NCBI GenBank assembly: GCA_003481745.1
Contig: QULP01000012.1
Coordinates: 36,799 to 100,798, forward strand
Length of the DNA: 64,000 nt
From: Firmicutes bacterium OM04-13BH
GTDB taxonomy: Bacteria > Bacillota > Clostridia > Lachnospirales > Lachnospiraceae
Direction: 5' to 3'
The notes beneath the pieces were generated by a model, which was given only the letters and a program-made list of their open reading frames with translations, was not told where the DNA came from and did no database searches. This document shows positions 1-8,428 of the stretch, piece by piece (position 1 is the stretch's first letter; each line of letters starts with the position of its first letter). Both the position numbers and the translations under genes were made by a program.

Positions 1-1515
1 ATGACAAGCAGAAGAGAATTTTCGTTTTATGACCCTTCAATTCAAGAAAAATTTAAAAAGATTGAATTTGAAAAGCTGGAGAAAACACAAATTGATGCGT
101 ATTTAAAGTTGAGTCCTACACAATGGGTGGCACCGGAAATCCATTTAAAAGAAGAATTAGAAAATCCAATGTTTTTAAGGCTTTTTCGAGAGATTTATGA
201 GCGTGCACCGGAAGAAGCGATGCGGTTAAAAAGTAGAAATGAGTTGCTTCAAAAATATTTTGAGCTAGATGTTTTAGCAGATTCAATGGAAGCGCATCGT
301 GATAATCTTCGTGAGATCCGACGCTTTTTAATTCATGAGATTTTACCGAAGATAGCATTGGAAGTAGAGAAAGCGTTGCTTTGGATAAATGTGGATTCGG
401 AAGAAAACAAGCTCAGAACTTTGGAATATCAAAGCTTATTGGAACAAGTTTTGAGTGAGACAATAATTCCGCAGAACATGACGAAGGCATTGATTTATCA
501 AATTCTTCCAAAGTTGGGAATCGTAGATGAGCAGCTTGAATTTTCGCATGAAACAATTAGAGAATATCTGGCTTTGTGTGCATTTCTGGAGACAAAGAAT
601 AGAAAAGAAGTTATAGATTTGGTAATAAAAAATTTAAAATATTATCCTAAGTTTGATAAAGCAGCCCAATTTAGCAGAAGATGCCGTCACCTTGATTTTG
701 CGGAATTCATTTATGGAGAGCTTGGAGCAGAACTGTATTGCTTTTTAGCAGAAGAGGACGAAGTAAAAAAAGAAGCCTTTGAATTTTATTATGAGCTTGC
801 AGGACTTCATGAAGACTTAAGCGAGAATCAGAAGTGTGTGGAAATTGGCTGGATTGCGGTAGAGGAAATGCAAAAAATAAAGTTAACGCCGTTAGAACAA
901 GGGACTTGTTATAATTTTTTATATTATTGTTGTAATAAAGAGAAGAAGAGGGATGCGTATCCGCTATTAGAAGCCGCAATAAAAGAATTGGAAAATGTGC
1001 CGCAATATCAAAAAAAACAAGAAGAATATAAGTTGACTTACGGAAAAATTATTTCCAATATGGGAAGCTATTATTATCAAAGAAAAGAGTATGAAGAAGC
1101 TTTAAAATGGCATAAAAAAGCGTTGGAATTTCGTAAGATTTCTCTTCCTGACAGAGTGATGGACAGTTACCGGACGATTATGAGTGATTATTTTTGTATG
1201 AAGCAATATGAAAAAGGATATGAAACTTATCGGGAAGCAGTAAAAAAGACACAGCCGGATGCGTTATTTTTAGTGCGGGCAATTGGCTGTGAACTTTGTC
1301 TGCTAAAAGAAAAGAAAGAAGAAAATCTGGAAAAACAAATCTTAGAAGAACTGCCAGTACAGATCGAGCGTGTAGTTGAATTAGCTGTGTCAAACAGAAG
1401 AATGAATGTTGGTGTTTTGAAAGATTTGCAGAAAAAATTAGAGGAATTAGAAGTGTGGACAGAACTGCAAGAATTAGTGAAAGAATATCGAACTAAGATA
1501 GAGGAGTATTTATAA
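1..1515 (+). CDS. NACHT/STAND-like NTPase C-terminal part with TPR repeats (probably 5'-truncated by window edge)
   Basis: The reading frame is open from the first base, so the protein probably begins upstream and the Met at position 1 need not be the start. Residues 1-200 are helical and end in FSHETIREYLAL, which resembles the winged-helix end of NACHT/STAND NTPases (family knowledge). No P-loop is visible, so it would lie upstream. Residues about 240-500 are helical repeats, with a clear TPR around 350-385 (YYQRKEYEEALKWHKKALE). STAND proteins use TPRs to sense a ligand or partner. It is followed 51 bp later by the next gene of the island, so a sensor or switch role there is inference. Confidence 0.55.
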   Translation: MTSRREFSFYDPSIQEKFKKIEFEKLEKTQIDAYLKLSPTQWVAPEIHLKEELENPMFLRLFREIYERAPEEAMRLKSRNELLQKYFELDVLADSMEAHRDNLREIRRFLIHEILPKIALEVEKALLWINVDSEENKLRTLEYQSLLEQVLSETIIPQNMTKALIYQILPKLGIVDEQLEFSHETIREYLALCAFLETKNRKEVIDLVIKNLKYYPKFDKAAQFSRRCRHLDFAEFIYGELGAELYCFLAEEDEVKKEAFEFYYELAGLHEDLSENQKCVEIGWIAVEEMQKIKLTPLEQGTCYNFLYYCCNKEKKRDAYPLLEAAIKELENVPQYQKKQEEYKLTYGKIISNMGSYYYQRKEYEEALKWHKKALEFRKISLPDRVMDSYRTIMSDYFCMKQYEKGYETYREAVKKTQPDALFLVRAIGCELCLLKEKKEENLEKQILEELPVQIERVVELAVSNRRMNVGVLKDLQKKLEELEVWTELQELVKEYRTKIEEYL

Positions 1516-1566
1516 ACAATTTTCTGAGAGAAGGTTTTAGAATAAAAAAGACAGGAGAAGATAAAG

Positions 1567-3072
1567 ATGTATAGAGAAGTGTTGAAGTGCGTTGCTGAAA
1601 TAACAGATTATCCGTATTCAATAGAAAAATGGGAAGCCAAAGAGACAGTAAAAACGTCAAAAGAAATGATAAAGCAGATTGGAGAATTGGAATTTGAATA
1701 TTTAAATGGACATAAAAAATTGCGTCAGAAATTTATTACACAGTTTATAAAGGATTTAAAAGCAGAGGAATCGGGAGAGCAAGTAGAAGAGAGAAAGCTC
1801 TCCGAGTTAGAGTGTATGACTCTGATGTTTGTTGTGATTGAAAATGAACTAAATATTGATAAAGAAGAATCCTATCTGGAACTTTATGAAGATATCTGTG
1901 AATCGGCGGGGTGCAAGTATGCGTTAATGCGTATGGATAATAAAAGTGATATGACAGAACTAATTTTGTATTATGTCTTAAAAACACATCAGGGATTTGA
2001 TATTTGGGCAGGCTTATCGAAAGATTGGAAGGAACGGAAAGAAACAGCGTATGCATTGAATTTTGAAATGGATAATCTGACAACAAAAAATTTCAAAGAA
2101 GTTTGTGAGAGAATCAAAGCTGGACTGGATGAAACCGGAATGGAAACAAAAAATTCGCTGGATATCATTACAGAAAATATGAATGGAATTATTGCGGATC
2201 CGACCAGACTTGGAAAAACGAAGCTGGAAGAAGTGTTTAATCAGGAAGTGATTTTGCATGTATGTGATACCGGAAAACGGAGACAGTGGTATTTATACCG
2301 TTTATTATCCCTTGTTGTAATAGGGCAGATTGAAAAATTTTGTAGAGATATTCAAATTTGGCAGACGGATGCTTCGATGAAAGAGCAGTTAAAGAAGGAA
2401 CTCAAAGAGTGCTGGTTGACGGATATTGGGCTTGGAAAAACAAATGAAATGGGGCGTCCGTTATCGAAAATAGCAGAATACATTGACGAGTATAAAGAGG
2501 TTTCATCAGAAAAATGGAAAGAATATCTGATGAGCCGGAGATTAAATTATACGAAAGTCATTCACGTATTCAATGAGTTGTTTGACGGAGGTTTGGTATT
2601 TAATGATTATGTAATAGATGGCTTAGAAGAAGATGAAATTAAGGAAGATTTGGAAAAAGGAGAGGCATTTGCACCATTTGAAGCAAGAGCGGTCAGACAT
2701 GGAATGGATGCAGAAGAAAAACCTTATGAACTCCGTAGAATGGAAGTGATTTTTAAGGAAATTCTGACTGGAGAAAGAGAGGTTTCAAGAGAATTTTTAC
2801 TGCTTGTAGTACTTGGAATTAAAGCGCTTGGAGTAGCAAATATTCAGCTTCCATACATAAATGAAAATTTATTATTTAATTGCAGATTTGGAACGGAACT
2901 TTTGGACACACCGTTTGATGAATATTTTATAGAAGTCTTTGAAAGTATGGAAGAAATGTGTTCTTTAAAAGAAAGAGTTAATCGGTTAAGAATGGCTTCA
3001 TGGGATTTTGAAGATAGCTGTCTGGAAGAGGGCTATGCAGTTTTTCATGATATTTTATTTGCTAAATGCTAA
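1567..3072 (+). CDS. Unrecognised 501-aa soluble protein of the kinase/chaperone island
   Basis: I do not recognise this protein. It is charged, Glu/Lys-rich and predicted mostly helical, without signal peptide or membrane segment. No catalytic motif stands out; a GKTKLEEV string near residue 218 lacks a proper Walker A context. The start is ATG after CAGGAGA at a good distance. It lies 51 bp after the TPR protein and 40 bp before the kinase gene on the same strand, so the three are probably cotranscribed. Its function should be sought through its partners rather than its sequence; it could be a kinase substrate or scaffold. Confidence 0.7.
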   Translation: MYREVLKCVAEITDYPYSIEKWEAKETVKTSKEMIKQIGELEFEYLNGHKKLRQKFITQFIKDLKAEESGEQVEERKLSELECMTLMFVVIENELNIDKEESYLELYEDICESAGCKYALMRMDNKSDMTELILYYVLKTHQGFDIWAGLSKDWKERKETAYALNFEMDNLTTKNFKEVCERIKAGLDETGMETKNSLDIITENMNGIIADPTRLGKTKLEEVFNQEVILHVCDTGKRRQWYLYRLLSLVVIGQIEKFCRDIQIWQTDASMKEQLKKELKECWLTDIGLGKTNEMGRPLSKIAEYIDEYKEVSSEKWKEYLMSRRLNYTKVIHVFNELFDGGLVFNDYVIDGLEEDEIKEDLEKGEAFAPFEARAVRHGMDAEEKPYELRRMEVIFKEILTGEREVSREFLLLVVLGIKALGVANIQLPYINENLLFNCRFGTELLDTPFDEYFIEVFESMEEMCSLKERVNRLRMASWDFEDSCLEEGYAVFHDILFAKC

Positions 3073-3112
3073 GTAAGAGGAAAAAATAGGAATAAAAAAT
3101 GGGAGTAAAAGA

Positions 3113-4285
3113 ATGGAGAGACAGAGTCTGATTGATGAAAAACAAAAAATTACACTGGCGGATGAAAAAAGCGGAGTGTTGAAAGTAGACTTGATTCAGG
3201 TAGTGGGCAGGGGAGGCACAGCGATTGCTTATAAAGGAATCCGGTATTTCAATGGAGAAAAACAGATGTGTATCATAAAAGAATATTTTCCAGATGAAAG
3301 TCAGTCACCTGTGAAACGTTATTATCGGGAAAAAGCAGGAGAGCCGATTTGCATTCGCTCAGAGGATCGTGAAGAAGAAAAGAAACGTCAGGAACAAAAT
3401 GTCAGACGAGAAATTCGTTTGGCAAATGAGATGTATTTTGATGGAAAAAATAACAGTCCTTATGCATTTCATACGGAATTTTTAACGCATTACGGGGACA
3501 GCAGTTATATGATTTTAGATACTTCAGAGGGGCAGACATTAGAAGCTTATGTCAGAGAAAAAGGACGGCTTAGCATCGAAGAAGCGATTGAATCAATCGA
3601 ACGGCTTTTAGTGATTGTAGAACAGCTTTTGGGAGATAAATACTGTCACGGGGATATTAAAGGGCAGAATATCTGGATTCGTGGAGCGGGCGTGGCAAAA
3701 TCATTTTGCCTGCTTGATTTCGGTAGTGTATTTTCTTATGACGAATATGGATATGATTTAAAGACCATGAGCCGGCAGGAAAAGAAGGAGATGGCAGATA
3801 AGATTGTATTTAACGAAGGAATTGGATGCAGTAGTGAGGGATATCGAGCTCCGAAAATTTTTCAGCTTAGTGTTGCAAAAGCGAGATATATAGAAGAGCG
3901 AACAGCAAGACGTGCCGGATTGCTTCTTGAAGCAGTAAAAGCAATTACGCCAGCTACAGACCTTTACAGCTGTATTCAGGTCATGTTCCGGCTTCTATAT
4001 GGAGAGGTTTATAAAGGAGATGGAAGTGTTAACATAGAAAAGATTCAGAAACGAACCGGATGCAGTGAAAGCGTGGCTGAAAAGCTGCTTGAAATGATGA
4101 AAAAAAATGGAAAAGAAGAATACCGGACTACAGATGAAGTAAGAAAAGATTTGGAAATATTAAAAACATTACAGCAAAAAGGCGCGCATCCGCAAGTGAT
4201 TTTAGATGCATTAAAAGAAAAATTAAAGAATAAAACAATAGAAATTGATGAACGATTGTTGAATCAGGTAAAATGTGAGAATTAA
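3113..4285 (+). CDS. Hanks-type Ser/Thr protein kinase
   Basis: This is a cytoplasmic protein kinase of 390 aa. Visible motifs are a glycine-rich loop GRGGTA (32-37), an ATP-anchoring Lys56 in IIKEYFP, the catalytic loop HGDIKGQN (His179, Asp181, Asn186) and DFG at Asp202-Gly204. All catalytic residues are present, so it should be active. Unlike PknB or PrkC it has no transmembrane helix or PASTA domain. The C-terminal 100 residues are helical and unassigned. The metallophosphoesterase follows 63 bp later and an FHA-like protein lies further on, which suggests a phosphorylation circuit (inference). The start ATG follows GGGAG. Confidence 0.9.
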   Translation: MERQSLIDEKQKITLADEKSGVLKVDLIQVVGRGGTAIAYKGIRYFNGEKQMCIIKEYFPDESQSPVKRYYREKAGEPICIRSEDREEEKKRQEQNVRREIRLANEMYFDGKNNSPYAFHTEFLTHYGDSSYMILDTSEGQTLEAYVREKGRLSIEEAIESIERLLVIVEQLLGDKYCHGDIKGQNIWIRGAGVAKSFCLLDFGSVFSYDEYGYDLKTMSRQEKKEMADKIVFNEGIGCSSEGYRAPKIFQLSVAKARYIEERTARRAGLLLEAVKAITPATDLYSCIQVMFRLLYGEVYKGDGSVNIEKIQKRTGCSESVAEKLLEMMKKNGKEEYRTTDEVRKDLEILKTLQQKGAHPQVILDALKEKLKNKTIEIDERLLNQVKCEN

Positions 4286-4348
4286 CTCAAAATTCAGAAC
4301 CTTCTTTATAAAATTTGATATATAGAGAATAGAAGGAGGCATTTGAAG

Positions 4349-5092
4349 ATGAGAGTACATACCGGAGATTTACACGGGAACATGAGTCGTATCATTGAAT
4401 TTATTCAAAAAAATCAAGGAAAAGAAAACTGTTATCTGTTTGTGCATGGAGATGCAGGAATCAACTATGATTTAGGAGAAGGGGACAGAAAAAAGAAGCA
4501 GGAGCTTCAAAAAGCAGTGGATGAATTTTGGCAAAAGAATCAAAAAGAATGTAATATTTTATTGATTCGAGGAAATCATGAGTGCAGACCGGAAAACATT
4601 TATTCTTATGAAAAGCAGATGCGATGGGGTGGACAAGTCTATGTGGAATCTGAATATCCTAATCTGATTTTTTTAAAAGATGGAGAATTATTTAAAATCG
4701 AAGGCAGTCAGTATCTGGTACTCGGTGGTGGATATTCCTCGGATTATTTTTCGAGAATGTTAAATAACGAAGGCTGGTGGCCGGATGAAGAACTTTCAAA
4801 GATAGAATGGCAGAAAATTATTGGCAGGTTAGAAGAGAAGAATCAAAAAGATTTAGACCTATTAAACTTAATTGTACTTTCTCATGTGCTTCCGAAAAGT
4901 TGTGCAAAAGTATTTACAGAACGAAAACAGACATCACGGACAGAAGAAAAAATGGATGAAATCCTTGAACGATTTGGTTCTTCCATAAAAGCCTGGTACG
5001 CAGGACATTATCATATCAATGAAGAGAGAAACATGTCGGAAAACTGGAAGGGAGAAGTAAAAATCTTTTATGATTGTTTCTGGAAAGAATAA
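4349..5092 (+). CDS. Calcineurin-like metallophosphoesterase, probable partner phosphatase of the kinase
   Basis: All metal-binding motifs of the metallophosphoesterase fold are present in order: GDLHG near the N-terminus, GDAG, GNHE, a single His in LSHVLP and GHYH near the end. At 247 aa it is a single domain without signal or membrane segment. I chose the ATG at 4349 because AAGGAGG at 4332-4338 is 10 bp away; an in-frame TTG at 4343 is too close. It follows the kinase gene directly and an intrinsic terminator follows it, so it closes the first transcription unit. In other kinase operons a PP2C phosphatase holds this place, so a dephosphorylating role is plausible. A phosphodiesterase or nucleotidase activity is also possible. 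Confidence 0.85.
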   Translation: MRVHTGDLHGNMSRIIEFIQKNQGKENCYLFVHGDAGINYDLGEGDRKKKQELQKAVDEFWQKNQKECNILLIRGNHECRPENIYSYEKQMRWGGQVYVESEYPNLIFLKDGELFKIEGSQYLVLGGGYSSDYFSRMLNNEGWWPDEELSKIEWQKIIGRLEEKNQKDLDLLNLIVLSHVLPKSCAKVFTERKQTSRTEEKMDEILERFGSSIKAWYAGHYHINEERNMSENWKGEVKIFYDCFWKE

Positions 5093-5127
5093 AAAGCAAT
5101 AAAAAAATAAAATTAGAAACGAAATTC

Positions 5128-5176
5128 AAGAGCATTTTTGTATAGTTAAATTATACAGAAATGCTCTTTTTAAATT
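5128..5176 (+). terminator. Intrinsic terminator after the phosphoesterase gene
   Basis: A long hairpin pairs 5128-5144 with 5152-5168 (AAGAGCATTTTTGTATA with its near-perfect complement, one mismatch). It has a 7-nt loop and runs into TTTTT. It separates the kinase/phosphatase unit from the FHA-SEDS-PBP unit. Confidence 0.85.
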
Positions 5177-5296
5177 CATAGGAAACTTCGTCTTATGAAT
5201 TTAAAAACGATCTGCGAGGATTGTACCGGGCGGTGAGGAAAGCTGTCGCAAAAGCGACCCGCCGCAGGCAGAGAATCTTGCAAGCGAGATTTTTAT
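5171..5296 (+). repeat. Dispersed structured repeat, family 1, copy A
   Basis: This roughly 125-bp element recurs at 14425-14547. Both copies have an outer hairpin around TTCATAGGAAA with its TATGAA partner and a shared core CGGTGAGGAAA. They also share a GTCGCAAAAGCGA hairpin followed by CCGCCGCAGGC, and end in a terminator-like AATCTxGCAAGCGAGATT hairpin with Ts. Each copy sits immediately behind an intrinsic terminator. This copy lies between the phosphoesterase and the FHA-like gene. Confidence 0.8.
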
Positions 5297-5317
5297 AAAA
5301 GGAAGGAGGCAAGCGAA

Positions 5318-5755
5318 GTGAGAATCACAAACATCACATTAGAAATGATAACGGTCATCTGTTTTTTGATTTTCATTTGTTATGAAAGTGCGACAATGCA
5401 GAAAACAGTTTATAAAGTTCCAGGAATATGGAGTCTGAGAATTAAGCGAATCGGAAGAATGAAACGCTTTTTAAAAAATAAAGATATGGTATCTGAACTT
5501 TCACTTCAGCCTGGTATTTATCGACTTGGAACAGGGTGGTTTAACGATATCAGAATTTACGGATGTAAGAGTAAAGTAAAACTTTATTTGAATATAGAAT
5601 CAAAAAACAAAATTTTATTGACTGTTTTAAAGGGGGAAGTCGAAATGGAGGGGACTGTTTTAAAAGAGAATGCTTCCATACAGAAACATATCACACGAAA
5701 TACAACACTTTTTATGGATGGAATTAAAATCGATTTCAGAAGGGAGGAAGATTAA
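5318..5755 (+). CDS. Membrane-anchored degenerate FHA-like protein
   Basis: A 145-aa protein with one N-terminal transmembrane helix (about residues 8-24) and a small beta-rich domain. The stretch YRLGTGWFNDIRIYG (about 68-82) matches the start of an FHA domain, where GRxxxNDI is usual. The phosphothreonine-contacting Arg is a Thr here and the SxxH motif is missing, so classical pThr binding is doubtful. The start is GTG at 5318 after GGAAGGAGG. Its stop overlaps the SEDS start by 1 nt, implying translational coupling. By analogy with FHA proteins beside RodA/PBP genes it may tether kinase output to the wall machinery (inference). Confidence 0.6.
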   Translation: MRITNITLEMITVICFLIFICYESATMQKTVYKVPGIWSLRIKRIGRMKRFLKNKDMVSELSLQPGIYRLGTGWFNDIRIYGCKSKVKLYLNIESKNKILLTVLKGEVEMEGTVLKENASIQKHITRNTTLFMDGIKIDFRREED

Positions 5756-7005
5756 TGCTTGAAAAATTAGTTTATTTTATCAGTTCTTTTTCATTGCTTT
5801 TCTGGACTGTATTCAGCAATAAGAAATCATTAGATGAGAGCCTGGCTTATGTATGGGTAGTTACAATACTGTTAGCAGTAGAACTCGTAATCAGTATTAT
5901 ATGGGAAAAGAATCGAAAGAAACGACAGGGAATTTACATCATGTTGTTTTTAATGAATATCGGGGCAGCCGTTTCCTATTGTGCATCAAACTGCAGAGCT
6001 TTTGCAAACGATTTAAAGTATTTGATTTTGATTTTTACAGGTGTTTATTTTCTGACTTGTTATACTGACTGGTATCAGTCAAAGAATCTGGGCTTTCTGG
6101 CTATGCTTTCTGCACCTTTGGCATTAATCGGCGCGCTGTTTTGTAATCCGATAAACGGAGCACACATTAAGGTCTTTGGAATTTTGATTTTACCGCTGGT
6201 TGTTCTGCTTTATCAAACTGCTATCTGCTGGTTTTTGAAAGGGCACAGCAGAGGATATCTTGGAGGAAAGGTTGGAAGCCTTTCTTCCAAAAATGTCGGT
6301 TTCTTATGCTATACCGTAGCTCTCTTCCCTCTTATAGCAATGTGCAACGAATTTAATTTATTAATTCTAATTGCTCTGCTTGGAACAGCGTTTTTCTGGT
6401 ATTCGATTCCGGATTTAAAAATCCGGATGGCTTACATCGGTCTCTGTCTTGGAACAGCATTTTTGGCATGTAAGTTTGTTTCTCATATCAGAGTACGACT
6501 GGAAGTATGGCTTGATTTACCGAAAGCAGTAACCGACGAAGCACTGGTTGGAAAGACAGAAAGTATTGTTTATTTTTTGAAAAATATTCAGCGTAGTGGC
6601 TGGTTTGGATTGGGACCTGGAAACTTATCAATTATTTTTAAAACGACTTGTGATACGGATCATGCATTGACACGAATCCTTTATGATTACGGAATTTTAA
6701 TGGGAATACTGGTCATTGCAGCAGGAGTTTTGCTTGTAAGATGGATGACAACCATCCGAACTTTAGATACAATGGAAGAATTTTGGACGTTAGGAAGCAT
6801 TATTGTAACCGGTACGATTCTTTTGCTTCATATTGGGTCTAATACAGGAGGATTTATCAGTGCAGGAGTGAGCCTTCCTCTGGCATCAAGAGGGTTATGT
6901 TTAAATGCAATGTTTGTAAGTTACATAGCTGTGGAGCTTGGCTTTATGGAAAAAGGAGAAAAAAGAAATGTTCAGAAAAAAAGAAAAACTTCAAAGTTAC
7001 ATTAA
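5755..7005 (+). CDS. SEDS-family (FtsW/RodA/SpoVE-like) membrane glycosyltransferase
   Basis: A polytopic membrane protein of 416 aa with about ten hydrophobic helices. The C-terminal SEDS signature is recognisable: GWFGLGPG, then TDHALTRILYDYG, then HIGSNTGGFISAGVSLPLASRG. The last corresponds to the NxGxxPxTGxxLPFxSYG region of FtsW/RodA. SEDS proteins polymerise lipid II with a cognate class B PBP, and that PBP is encoded next with a 38-bp overlap. It is divergent from housekeeping FtsW and RodA, so it is probably a dedicated system-specific polymerase. The start ATG shares a base with the preceding stop codon. Confidence 0.85.
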   Translation: MLEKLVYFISSFSLLFWTVFSNKKSLDESLAYVWVVTILLAVELVISIIWEKNRKKRQGIYIMLFLMNIGAAVSYCASNCRAFANDLKYLILIFTGVYFLTCYTDWYQSKNLGFLAMLSAPLALIGALFCNPINGAHIKVFGILILPLVVLLYQTAICWFLKGHSRGYLGGKVGSLSSKNVGFLCYTVALFPLIAMCNEFNLLILIALLGTAFFWYSIPDLKIRMAYIGLCLGTAFLACKFVSHIRVRLEVWLDLPKAVTDEALVGKTESIVYFLKNIQRSGWFGLGPGNLSIIFKTTCDTDHALTRILYDYGILMGILVIAAGVLLVRWMTTIRTLDTMEEFWTLGSIIVTGTILLLHIGSNTGGFISAGVSLPLASRGLCLNAMFVSYIAVELGFMEKGEKRNVQKKRKTSKLH

Positions 7006-8395
7006 TCAGGTATGGCGTTTGTTTAAAGTGGCACTTGTAATGATGCTTGTTCTGGCTGTTGTTTTGGGAAACCGTTATCTGGAAGCAGACGCAAAAACGA
7101 CAATGTCAGAACAGGAATTAGACAGTTCTTTACTGAGTCTTTCAGAAGTGTATCTGCCAGGTACTATTTATGACAAAAAGGATAATGTATTGATGTTTGG
7201 CAGTGAACCAGGAAAACTTAGCTGGATGAGTGATAAAAAGAGTAATTCTCTGGAGCGTTTAATTGGAGGAACAGATTATATAAAGGCAGTGGAAACTGGA
7301 AATGTCCGCATGACCATTCTTGGGATGGCACCGGAACTTTTGGGTGAATCCGATTCAAGAATGGATGAAAAATCTTTGTTTCATCCAAATCAGAGACGAA
7401 TTGGTGGAAATGTAAAGCTTACGATTGACGCAGACTTACAAAATTTTATTGAAGATCTGTTGATTGAAAATGGCTATATGGACAGCTCTGTTATGGTGAG
7501 TAATTTTCAAACCGGAGAGGTTGAGGCTGCGGTATGTCTGGGAGGAGATTCTTCAGAAACCGTATTTTCAAGAAAATTTCATCCGGCAAGTACCATGAAA
7601 CTGGCAATTGCAGCATCGGCATTAGAATACGATGCAAAACTTGCAAATTTCAGTTATACCTGCAAAGGCAACAATACCTTTACATTAGACGCAGAGGGAA
7701 AAGAAACGGTTTCTGTTCACTGCTCAGGTGGAAATGTACATGGAACTTTGACAACAATGGAGTCGGCGATGGCGCAGAGCTGTAATGGTTATTTTATTGC
7801 CTTAACGCAGCAGGTTCCGGAAGAAATTTTAAGAGAAAACTTAAAGAAATTCGGATTTGACAATGTGATGCATTTTGATTCGTTTAAATTTAATGATAAT
7901 ACCTTTATGGGTGAAAGTGAAAATGCTTACGATCTGGTCTACGGATGTATCGGTCAGGGACAGGCATCCGTAACCACGATTGGATTAAACATGTATACAA
8001 ATGCAATCTTAAATAAAGGTGTCCTGGCAGAGCCTCATTTTATTTTAGGCTCGAATGACAAACGAGAAGAACCAATGAAAGCAAAGACACAGGCAGTCAC
8101 AAGACAGATGTGTACAGAAGAGGTGGCAGACAGAATCAAAAACATGATGGTGAAAGTCATGAGAGAAGGAACAGGACGTGACTTTGCAGTTGATGGAGTT
8201 GAGACGGCATTTAAAACCGGTACCGGTGAAGAAGGAGACGGAAAGACACAGACGTTACTTGTAACAGGAGGCATTTTGAATGAAAATAAACCATATTCGA
8301 TTACGGTATGTTTAAATCATATTAATGGGGGAAGCAGTGTCAATGCCGGACTGATTGCGAAAGAGATCATCAATCGATTAGTTACGGAAGAATAG
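6968..8395 (+). CDS. Class B penicillin-binding protein (transpeptidase), PbpA-like
   Basis: A 475-aa bitopic protein with an N-terminal transmembrane helix (about 16-36) and an extracytoplasmic transpeptidase domain. All three active-site motifs are intact: STMK at Ser208, SCN at Ser271 and KTGT at Lys416. PGTIYDKKDNVL near residue 60 matches the class B start region. It is shorter than FtsI/SpoVD and has no PASTA domain, which resembles actinobacterial PbpA (about 490 aa). I chose the ATG at 6968 inside the end of the SEDS gene because AGGAGA precedes it by about 10 bp. It should cross-link glycan made by the adjacent SEDS protein. Confidence 0.9.
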   Translation: MFRKKEKLQSYINQVWRLFKVALVMMLVLAVVLGNRYLEADAKTTMSEQELDSSLLSLSEVYLPGTIYDKKDNVLMFGSEPGKLSWMSDKKSNSLERLIGGTDYIKAVETGNVRMTILGMAPELLGESDSRMDEKSLFHPNQRRIGGNVKLTIDADLQNFIEDLLIENGYMDSSVMVSNFQTGEVEAAVCLGGDSSETVFSRKFHPASTMKLAIAASALEYDAKLANFSYTCKGNNTFTLDAEGKETVSVHCSGGNVHGTLTTMESAMAQSCNGYFIALTQQVPEEILRENLKKFGFDNVMHFDSFKFNDNTFMGESENAYDLVYGCIGQGQASVTTIGLNMYTNAILNKGVLAEPHFILGSNDKREEPMKAKTQAVTRQMCTEEVADRIKNMMVKVMREGTGRDFAVDGVETAFKTGTGEEGDGKTQTLLVTGGILNENKPYSITVCLNHINGGSSVNAGLIAKEIINRLVTEE

Positions 8396-8428
8396 GTTTC
8401 GAGAGTACATGAAAGAGGAGGAACGGTT

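Noticed and set aside
2200..2230. GKTK string in the 501-aa protein as a P-loop
   Set aside because: It lacks the preceding GxxxxG and hydrophobic strand of a Walker A motif.
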